The notes under the pieces are model-generated. The model searched no databases and was not told the origin of the DNA. It saw only the letters and a program-made list of their open reading frames with translations. The position numbers and the translations under genes are program-made. Of a stretch of 24,911 nucleotides of DNA, positions 10,135 through 19,100 are shown one piece after another. This DNA is from Halocafeteria seosinensis (Eukaryota; Sar; Bigyra; Bicosoecida), in contig LVLI01000235.1 in assembly GCA_001687465.1 (NCBI GenBank), positions 1 through 24,911 of the forward strand. Reading direction: 5' to 3'. Position 1 is the first letter of the stretch; the number at the start of each line of letters is the position of its first letter.

Positions 10135-11809
10135 ATGCACATACGCGCTCTAAGGCTTTCATTGACTTCCATACTAGTCTTGCTCGTCTCTTTCCGGGGC
10201 GTTGCGATGGCGGGAAACGCTGTGCAAGAAGCAGAACGCTTGTTTCGGGAGCGCCACTACCAGGAGGTAAGCGCTCCATGAAGGCCTTTTACTCCATTAT
10301 ACACCTTAATAGATCATCTTTCCACGTATCCAGGCTCTTAAGTTATACGATCAAGCTATCCACGAGGAATCGGATAATCCTAGACTGTACTACCAGCGAT
10401 ATAAAACGCACCTGGCGCTGCAGCAATTTGATCTAGCGCGTCGTGACTTGGATGAAGCATTGGAGAAGGACCATACATATACAACGGCGAGATTACAACG
10501 CGCCAATTTGGCCCTGTCTATCGGAGACTGCCATACCGCAGTGCAGGACTACGAGGATGTCCTCAGATCTGATCCAAACAAAAAGGACGCTCAAAAACGG
10601 TAAGTGTGGCATCGAATGCGAATAGCGCCCATGTACTGTGGGATCTATCTAGATTTGGTTTCTTACATCACTGTCTGCAGTTTACCCGAAGCAAGATCAT
10701 GTCAGCATCATCTACAAGAAGCCGACAAGTTTTATGGGCGAGGGCACTACCAGCAGGCGTTAGAACACTTGAATGAAGTGTTGCAACCAGGACGAGCGGT
10801 CAACTCAATGGATTTGCTGCTGAAACACGCGGAGGCCTCCATACAGACTGGTGACTTAGAAGTCGCCATTTCAGACACGGGGAGAGCTTTGAAACTAGAT
10901 CGACATTCTTTACAGGGCCTTGAAATTCGAGGGCGAGCACTCTATCTCCACGGGGACTGGGAGCATGCGTTGGTGCATTTCCAGGAAGCTCTCAAGTTTG
11001 ATCCTGAACACAAGGGTTGTTTCCAAGGACACCGACTGATAAGAAAACTACAACGTACTAAAAAGCAAGTAGATACCGCTAGGGCGAAAGGAGATTATGA
11101 CACAGTAGTGGAAAAGCTAGAATTCATGCTCGGTGTTGATCCCTATAATAGAGATGTCAGGAAGGAAACATTGGTACAACTGGCACAAGCTTTCCGGGAA
11201 GTAAATAAGATCAAGAAGGCAAAGTCATCAGTTGAGGAAGCTTTATCAATTGATGACAACTACGCGGAGGGGCATGCGACGAAAGCCACTCTATTTGAGA
11301 AGTCTGAGGAGTGGGAAGAAAGTGTCCGTGAATGGAAGCGTGCAGTGGAGCTCGATGGAGCAAATCAAGAGTATCGCGATCGTTTGCAGAAAGCAGAGGC
11401 GGCTCTGCAGCAGAGCAAAAATAAAGATTACTACAAAATTTTAGGAGTAGGGAGACAGGCTTCACAAAGGGAGATAAAACGAGCTTATAGGAAGCTTGCA
11501 TTGAAGTACCATCCAGATAAAGTGAGGAATAATGATGATACTGAGGAAGATCAAGAAAGCGAAGGGAGCAGCCAAGACTCGCAGTCCGGAGAAGAACTCA
11601 CGGAGGAGCAAGCGATCAAAAAGTTCCGAGATATTGCCGAAGCGTATGAAATACTGAGTGATGAAGAGGAGCGTGCCAAATATGACCGTGGTGAGCCTGT
11701 TGGCAACGACGCCCAGCAGCAGCAACAGCAACAGCAACGAGGTCATCCTTTCCATGGGTTTCAGCGCCGTGGAGGTGGTGGTGGCTTTACATTCACGTTC
11801 AAGTTTTAG
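10135..11809 (+). CDS. DNAJC3: P58IPK/DNAJC3-type ER co-chaperone (TPR + J domain)
   Basis: ER-lumen co-chaperone: TPRs bind unfolded protein and the J domain stimulates the Hsp70 BiP. Exons: 10135-10266, 10334-10599, 10681-11809; introns 67 and 81 nt; 508 residues, close to the ~504 of animal P58IPK. Start chosen at 10135 because it gives a signal peptide ([20 protein letters not shown], then ..VAMA). TPR motifs run over residues ~30-375 ([57 protein letters not shown]). The J domain starts near 382 (DYYKILGV), with HPD at 410-412 (nt 11510-11518). Between HPD and helix III there is an acidic/Ser insertion about 20 residues longer than in the animal protein. A Gln run precedes the family-typical Gly/Phe end ([10 protein letters not shown]). 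No KDEL-type signal. The gene is 348 bp after the ankyrin gene and 212 bp before the TTC1 homologue. Confidence 0.93.
11715..11738 (+). repeat. CAG/CAA repeat encoding a glutamine run
   Basis: Mixed CAG/CAA codons encode eight consecutive Gln near the C-terminus of the DNAJC3 homologue, between the J domain and the Gly/Phe tail. Interruption by CAA should make it less prone to slippage than a pure CAG tract. The TTC1 homologue downstream also ends in a Gln-rich run, so such tails are shared by neighbours here. Confidence 0.8.
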
Positions 11810-12021
11810 TTGAGTCGCGGTCCACGCCTTCGTGTTTCTTCAAGTAGTCGTCAAAATGGCACAGCTAGTCTACACTGCATAAGTTGTACTTCAACCTTTT
11901 GTATCATTTGCATGGTTAGTGCATCTGATGTTTAGGTATTGTCCATCTTGACTGCTATAATCCATTGGTAGCGCGTGTAGAACACTCATTCACTTTTCTG
12001 AGAGAGAGAGACTGGAACACG

Positions 12022-13104
12022 ATGTCCAGCAGTGCTTATCATCCTCAGTCCGATGAGGCAAGAGTGAATCATGACGACGATGAGGATGACGCCTCCTTCC
12101 ACACGGCATCATCTTCTGGAGAGGGAGTTATCCTGGAAGAGGACAGCACTGGAGCAGCTGGTGCTGGTGCTGCCGCTGCATCCAGTGATAACACACAGCA
12201 AGGCACTAGTCCAGGTACAGCAGAAGAAGAAGAAGAGGATGATGATAAAGATGATGTATCGACGTCCGAGGAAGAGGATGGGCATGATGTGTTTCGAGAT
12301 GGTGATCAGGCCAAGGAACAGAAACAGAAAGGGAATGAATATTTCAAGGCCAAGGACCATGAAAACGCAATTCCTTGCTACACGAACGCCATTGCTCTGT
12401 GCCCACGGACACAAGAGGAGAAAGAAAATAGGGCCATCTACCACTGCAATCGCGCGGCTTGCTACTACGGAATGGTACGCTTTCTTCTTGTTTGTTTGTT
12501 TGTTTTTTAATGGAGGGAAGCACGTAAAAATTGTGGCAAATGCAGGGACAATACGAAGCTTCCCTAAAAGATTGCAATAAAGCCCTCAAATTGAACGATA
12601 ACTACCTCAAGGCGTATTTACGGCGAGCCAATGCTAACGAAGCTCTGGATAAGTTAGAAGATGCTTTAGCCGGTAAGCATTTGTCTCATGCTCTAAGTCG
12701 TTCCATGCCGAGTTAGATTAAAGAGAAACAACCGTGTTCAGACCATAGGAGAGTTTTAGAATTAGACCCGCGATACGGTCCTTCAATCAATGCTTCGAAA
12801 CGGTTGGAAAAACAGATCGAAGAAAAGAATGAAAAGATGAAGGAAGAAATGATGGGTAAGCCAACATTCCGTCTTTAAATGCGTCAAAGCGAAGAGTGCT
12901 ATCAGCACCGCGTGCTTGCATTTTACAGGAAAACTGAAGGATTTAGGTAATATGTTCTTGGGGAAGTTTGGGCTCAGTACAGATAACTTTCAAGTGCAAC
13001 AGGACCCTAATAGCGGAGGTTATAGTGTCAACTTTGTTCAGCAGCCTCAGGGTGGGCAGCAGCAGCAACAGCAAGGACAATCACAAGGACAACAACAGCG
13101 TTAA
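12022..13104 (+). CDS. TTC1: TTC1-type tetratricopeptide-repeat protein
   Basis: Homologue of tetratricopeptide repeat protein 1, a small TPR adaptor linked in animals to Hsp90 and G-protein signalling. Exons: 12022-12474, 12546-12672, 12742-12855, 12929-13104; introns 71, 69 and 73 nt; 289 residues, near the 292 of human TTC1. The first ~95 residues are acidic and Ser/Ala-rich. TPRs follow from about residue 95: [40 protein letters not shown] and [20 protein letters not shown]. The conserved C-terminal module is very clear: [20 protein letters not shown] then [21 protein letters not shown] Gln/Gly-rich end ([11 protein letters not shown]) is an addition. No signal peptide or membrane span, so it should be cytosolic. 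Start is the first ATG in frame, after a GA-rich 5' leader. Confidence 0.93.
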
Positions 13105-14060
13105 GCAGAGTACTCACTGTTCTCTTATTTTGAACGACAAGCTTGGGTTATTGTTCCTTACTCTCGGAGCCTCCGAGAGATGTGGGCTACCAGCTACCAG
13201 TGGTCACATCAGTTTGGAAGTCCCGGGGTATAGGGACCACTGCGCTTGTAGTATCTTCTTCTAAGCGTGCTTTCCCGGTTTTCACACATCCACAAGGATT
13301 TTCAGCGTCGTATACGTTCATTCTGTTTCAGTTAGAAAGCCAGATGCGTGATCATGCAGTTCCCTTTCATTCTACGCGTATTTGTGTGTGTGCTGTCGCT
13401 TAGGGCCTAACCATGTCCACACTAGGTACAATTTCTTTATTCATTTAGGAAATGTACCACCCCGGAAATAAACTGGAACGTAGCAGAGCGGTCAAGGGCT
13501 ACACTGAGTTGTCATTCCGCGGAGTTGGCAGTAATTCTGTCTCTAGTGCGAGTGGCCGACGGAAGGCAAACTCTTTCGTTCTGCTGTGAGAGTGGTAGTC
13601 AGTACAACTGCTATCACCGACCGTCAAGTACGTAGAGTCTCCTTACCATCTGTATTCTGAATCATGGATGTCGCGCCCCGCGCATTGCCAAGTGCGATCT
13701 GGGGCGTTTTTAACAAGACGAGAAGTGCCTTCTATTCGAATCCATGCATCTTTCGTTCGTCCACGAACTATGTCCCAAATTGGATTCCCAATCGGTACTT
13801 CCCTGTTGAATACTGTAGTGTACCTTCCCAATCGGTGTCAGTACTGGAAGCTGTATTCACACAACGGCGCGAACAGCACTCCGGGGGCACGCCAATAACT
13901 CATATAGTAACATTGTTTATGTTGCCTTCTATTGTATTGTCCAGCGGTTGGGGCATTTTACTTCTAAATGGCATTATAAGCCTAAGTTCTTGACCAAGGT
14001 CCAAATGTTGCGTTTCTGCGAAGTGCAGACTGATTAGCAGCTGTTGCCCCAGTATAGAAG
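13105..14060. other. Gene-poor tract after TTC1
   Basis: No gene is supported. AATAAA near 13466 could be a polyadenylation signal for TTC1 but is over 350 bp downstream. A plus-strand ATG frame 13664-13993 (109 codons) has no recognisable domain. It overlaps a local imperfect direct repeat (TCCCAATCGGT at about 13785 and 13827), as expected of repeat debris rather than a gene. Confidence 0.45.
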
Positions 14061-14106
14061 TGTGTATTGGTATTGCTCCTACCGGAAGACGTGTCTGCTA
14101 TAGGCT
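14061..14106 (-). repeat. 46-bp dispersed repeat, copy 1 (retrotransposon 3' flank type)
   Basis: Matches 22793-22838 at 42 of 46 positions with no gap, in the same orientation. The second copy lies just past the 3' end of the decayed retrotransposon reading frame, so this is probably part of another, older retrotransposon tail lying on the minus strand. Confidence 0.65.
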
Positions 14107-14289
14107 CGCTGACAAATATTATATCAACCGATCGAATGTTTACCTTTCCTTGAACGATGACTTTTTTCAAATTTGGTAGGGCCCAAGAACGTAGGGAAAA
14201 CAGCGGAGGGACGGATGCTCGCAAATCACACCTCATGCGCCGCAAAACCAGTGTTTTATCTATCCTACAAAAACCTGAAAACATTCGAC

Positions 14290-14664
14290 ACTTTCCGGAA
14301 TTGCTTCAATATGTAACTGGAGCTTCCCCAGGACTCAAAGTTTCCCGGAAGTGAGGTACTCGTATGGTATAGTGCGGGCACTGAAGAGTGAGCTTACTGC
14401 AAGTAAAATAGTACCATTGCTTGTTATTGACGACATCAACCAAGCTTCCGCGGACGATGTCCTCCGATGGGTCAACATAGGCACCATGCGCCGGGTGGAA
14501 GACAAAAAACGGAAGAAATTTTAGTCAAATGGTTCGGATATGAGCCTTCAGCAAGCAACTGGGAACCAATGAGGCACTTCAAACAAGACTTACGTGGTGG
14601 ATACAACGCGTTCTATACCATGATGTTGGAGAAACAGCTGTCGGGATCCCAAACCGGCGCTTGA
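14290..14664 (+). pseudogene. Chromodomain-like fragment with a frameshift
   Basis: Two adjacent plus-strand frames complement each other. The first (through TAG at 14522-14524) includes LLVIDDINQASADDVLRWVN and ends RRVEDKKRKKF. The second, offset by one base, continues ILVKWFGYEPSASNWEP and ends at TGA 14662-14664. The second part matches the chromodomain core (LVKW.GY, then WEP), and the basic lead-in is where a chromodomain would place it. The switch lies at a short T run near 14519-14522, suggesting a one-base loss. Chromodomains occur at the end of Ty3/gypsy (chromovirus) integrases and in HP1-type host proteins. I saw no integrase DD-E core, so origin is open. Non-functional as read, unless the shift is a sequencing error. 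Confidence 0.5.
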
Positions 14665-16165
14665 GATCCCAGGCGAGGCTTTTCTCATCGCTACATACCG
14701 GTAGTTGAAATGATCCAACAATTGGAAAATACCATAACTGTAAATAATACACTTATGTTATTCATACATCCTACTAAGTAGCATATGGAGGATTAATTAG
14801 GGAAAAGATGGCAATACCATAGTTTTCGCCCTTATTTGTGTGAGTCAAATTGGGACGTTTGAACTTGCCGCAACTTCGGCAGTTTTCGCCGGGGCGGGGC
14901 CCGCGGGCTAGGACTGTTTCCGCTCCCGCGCGGACCGCTCCCCATGTTTTGAGTATCTATAGAGCATCACGTACTAGTATGTCAAAATCAAGTCCAATTT
15001 CATCGCGTTGTATATTCATTTTCACTACTTTTAGGTGTGGGCTGCCGCTTTTGCCTTCCAAAAGGCTTCCAGAACGTATGAGTGACCTCCAGCACCTACA
15101 ACGGTGTTTCAAGACCGTCCATCCCCACTTGGCTTTATTTTCTTCCGACGGATCAACACTGACACCGAAAGCAGCAAAGGTTCCTACCGGGGTAACTACC
15201 CATCAAACCGAAGTTTTCCTTCACTGGATACTCCCTCCGTATTCTGGTTCGTTCCCGGGAACATGCCACCAACTTCAACCTTATCCCCTGGGCGGCCCAG
15301 GCTGGGCCGGCGGCGCGGCGCGGAGCGAACTGTTCGCTCAGAACTTCGCTGCGAACAGTGGAGAATCCGCGCCTGAGCTTTTGTTTTTTTTTTTTTTTCA
15401 CGAGAGATACGACTCGGTATGAGTCGTACGACGCTTTGTATTCGTTCGAGCCGCAGGGAAGTTGAAGTTGCACAAACAAAATTCCAACGGGATTTGATCA
15501 TCAACCCCCCATGGAAGACGCTACAATGCCGTATAATTGTCCAGCTGCTACCTAAGTGTAGCGGGAACTTTCTATAATTGAAGTTGAATACACACACACA
15601 CTTAAAGTTTTAAACACGGTATACCGTATATACTGTACTCCTCGTTGATCCAGACAGATCATGGGCTACCACCGATACTCTAATGGGCTGGGCAAGGAAC
15701 GATCAAAGAGCCCCGCAATATGAATGAACAATACACCGTGCACTTGGCGAATACCATCTACTGTACTGGCACTGTTAGCCGAAGCTGTCGGAAAGCAACT
15801 GACTCCTTCCGGAGTTGCCTCAACTGAGTCAACTTGCTTGGAAGTTGGAACTTGCAGACCGTTTTCAAACGGCGTTTTGTCGGTTTCCCGTCCCTCCCGC
15901 AGAAGCGGAGTGTATCTATCCAGACAAAAGGCCATGGATTGAAAGCGTACTGTATATCATATTAAATGTGAATATTTGAAGAACTCGGGAGTATACTCTG
16001 TTGCAAGCATTCGGAGGAAATATTGGTATTAACCACATATCCACAACCTTGTTCCGTTTTTGGCGGTTGTGGGTGCCGCAAAATCTATCTATTTTACCAC
16101 TTGGGAGTGCTTCATTCCCCTATCTGCATATGCGCTTACTTCGTCGTTAGCCGCATAGAGCCAGA
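14665..16165. other. Gene-poor, repeat-like tract before the LRR gene
   Basis: No gene is supported. A plus-strand frame from ATG 14979 to 15422 is open for 147 codons but runs through GC-rich hairpins and a T run, and both strands are open over much of 15150-15940, so these frames look like composition effects. Frames at 15724-15942 (plus) and 15935-15666 (minus) have no recognisable domain. A CA microsatellite lies at about 15590-15601. The last ~150 bp should contain the LRR gene promoter; no element was recognised. Confidence 0.45.
15290..15398. repeat. GC-rich inverted repeats followed by a T run
   Basis: A GC-rich block (GGCCCAGGCTGGGCCGGCGG near 15295) is followed by a 7-bp-stem hairpin (GAGCGAA at 15323-15329 with TTCGCTC at 15333-15339). 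An overlapping 9-bp inverted repeat pairs ACTGTTCGC (15329-15337) with GCGAACAGT (15351-15359). A run of 15 T follows at 15384-15398. The T run could be the poly(A) tail of a retroposed element lying on the minus strand. Confidence 0.5.
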
Positions 16166-19100
16166 ATGATGAAAGCCTCTGCCCCCTTCTTGGGGTACTC
16201 TAACCTAGCCATGTTGACGCTACTGCTCCTGGTCACAACTAGCGCGGAAGCCTCCGACTGCTGTCAAATATCAGGCGGTACGCTTGTTAGCTGCGAAAAT
16301 TGTGAACCTGGTATATTGTAAGAATATATGTATGATTCTTGTTCATGTTACCGGCGTACCATGCAAAGATGCATTGCAGGAAACTCAATAATTTGGGCAT
16401 CACTTCAATCAATAATCGGGCGTTCTCCGATCCCAGCAACTTGGACCTAACGCAGCTGTGAGTCCCAGGACAATATACTAATATGCATTTATGGCCATGT
16501 CTGAATGATGTCGTAATCACAGGCAATTAAATGATAACTCTTTGACAGAGTTAAGAAAAGAGATGCTTGAGGGACTAGGCAACCTTGTTCGTCTGTAAGT
16601 CACCTCCATCATGCTTGATTTGTTTTAATAAATTGGGATGTGGGTGGTTCCGCAGCTTCGTCAACCGGAATCAAATATCTAACATTGAACTCGACGTGTT
16701 AGACCTGACTCCAAAGCTAGAAAGATTTGAAATGGAGTTTAATGAGCTAACCTCAGTACCCGCTGAATTCCTAAAAAGGAATGTTGTGAATGCGTTGACT
16801 CATATGTAAGTTCTATGCATGTTTGAAAGTCTCGAACACAGTGTTCGCGGGGAATCTATGCTTTTGTTATCTGTACCACAGTCGTTTTGATAACAACAAG
16901 ATCGGAGAGCTAGACCCCCACTTCTTTGAAATCGGGGAGAATGACAACTTTTTGACCCTGTAAGTCGTCGCTTGTATGACTTCTCATTCCTGTAAGATCC
17001 TCTAGCATATCAGAAACGGAGACGGCGTACGTAAATGCTGTACAGAGAGTTTCATAGTAACGAGATTGAATTTTTGTGGAGAGGCAGTTTCAACGAGATA
17101 GAAAACGTCGCAGAAATGTGAGTAGGAGCTTTTTTTCATCATTTGTCGCCAGTGGTTATAAACCAATTCAATTCTGACTCTGCTCTAATGTCATGCAGAA
17201 ATCTTGGAGGAAATCCAGGAGTTGATCAATGTGATCCGGCGTTTGACAACAGTCCTCCGGCAGGATTTGATAACGTGGAGCATGAGAGCCGAACCATTCT
17301 GAATGACCAAATTAGCGATCTAGTTGTCCCTTTTTGTTATGCGGATTTCCGAGCCCCAACTCCTTCACCTTCAGCGAGTCCATCGATTACTCCTACGTCT
17401 TCCCCTAGCGTCTCTCCAAGTGCCAGTCCAAGAGCCGAAATCGGCTGCTGCGTCTTCTTTGATGATGTGCTGTTGTATTGCGACTGTCCTGGTGTAGAAT
17501 GCCTGTACGTTGACAATTTGTAACAATAAAGGGGCGCATTGCAGTACATCCACCTTTGCAGTGATCTTAGCTCGTTGGGGATTCGGGAGATCCAGGATGG
17601 TGCTTTTGCGGCTCCATACAACAACCAAGATGTGAAGACTCTGTAAGTTGTGGTATTGAGGTCTCCCTCTATGTACGAACTTTGCAGGGGTTGCTTTCCT
17701 ATGTGTGCTCCAGAAACCTTGGATCAAACGAAGTTGAGCGGCTTCAAAGCTGCGTGTTTCAGGGTCTCTCTTCCCTTCGAACTCTGTAGGTTGCCTTGGT
17801 GACGTTGATGAAACAGTATGGTAAACGATACGATCAAATGAACCCCTGCAGAACTTTGGCTCGAAATAAACTGATATACATAGAGGAAGGCAGCTTTTCA
17901 GGGCTTTCGAATCTAGTGACATTGTATGTTGATGATAGCTTCTCGCACTGGTGCAACGATGGATGCCAGTCTTCATTTGTTTGGTACTTGCAGAGTCTTA
18001 AGTCACAACAAGATCGAGGATATTAATCGGCGATCATTCTCAAATACTCCTCAGCTTCGGGTATTGTACGTAGCGTGAGTCGTATCAAGATGTCTTGATT
18101 TCCTCACTGCTACCATTTCCTCCCGATTCTCAGACTGTTGAATGATAATAATTTGGAAAGCTTGTATGAAGATCTCTTTTCCCCTTTAGGAAGGCTAAAC
18201 GGGATGTAAGCTGTCCGGAAAAAATGCAACTATACAACGTGTATGAAGTCTCAATCACGGTCCACAGAAAACTAGATCGGAATGGCATTCAAGCACTCCC
18301 CAAAGACGTGTTCAAGGATCAAGGCCATCTAGCATACCTGTAAGTACTCACTCAGTATTCATGAGGATCGTCTGAGTTAATTTATTGTGTCATGGTTTGC
18401 AGGCACTTCGGTCAGAACGATTGCCCTCAGACGATTGATGACAATCCCGGATTGTTTGGTTGCCCGAAAATTTCTCCGCTCCATGTCTTACAAGGGACGT
18501 ATTTCTCGGAGAGGCCGATCGTACAGTCCTGCCGACAATTAGAGTTTTGTTATGGCCCCGGATTGTGTTGTGATTTTCACACCACTTATGATGCGTTTTT
18601 CGACCCTCATAGAGTGGTATCTAACTGTCGTTGCAAGGGGACTGTACTGTAAGTGTTCGTCCTGTTGTCTGTGTCACTGTCGTTGTGCCACTTTTTGTCT
18701 CTACATTTGTGACAGAAACCTTTCGCTCAAAGGCATTAATTCCATAGCTCCAAATACTTGGGTTCATGAAGATAATGGGGACTTACTTAAGTTGTATGTA
18801 CGGCCGTTCGTTCTTATGATGGTGCAGACGATAAGTGATGGGTATTCCAGGTATTTACAACGGAATAATCTGACTGAGTTGGAGGAGAACACGTTCGCGG
18901 GACTATGCCAGTTGCGAACACTGTGAGTACTTTATACGAAGGAGCACCACGATTTGTCTTTTATTGCTGCGGCAAACGGAGATGGTTTCCTTCCGCTTGC
19001 TCAGATCTCTCTCAAATAACCGACTGTCCAGGATTGATGCCGGTGCATTTTGTGGTTTAGACTCGGTTCTTGGAATGTAAGCACCATGTGCATTGAGATA

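Noticed and set aside
10604-10680. Independent start of the TPR/J protein at an ATG near 10619-10633
   Set aside because: This is the second intron of the DNAJC3 homologue (GTAAGT...CTGCAG); upstream exons supply the signal peptide and first TPRs.
5264-13104. An operon or functional cluster of the plus-strand genes
   Set aside because: The genes have separate promoter-sized gaps, their own introns and unrelated cellular roles; co-orientation alone is weak evidence.
13478-13560. tRNA-like stretch (TAGCAGAGCGGTCAAGGGCTA) resembling a Leu/Ser D-arm
   Set aside because: No GGTTCRA T-loop, no matching acceptor stem and no sensible anticodon arm follow.
14979-15422. 147-codon plus-strand ATG frame
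   Set aside because: It runs through GC-rich hairpins and a T run encoding poly-Phe, shows no domain, and the opposite strand is open over the same stretch.
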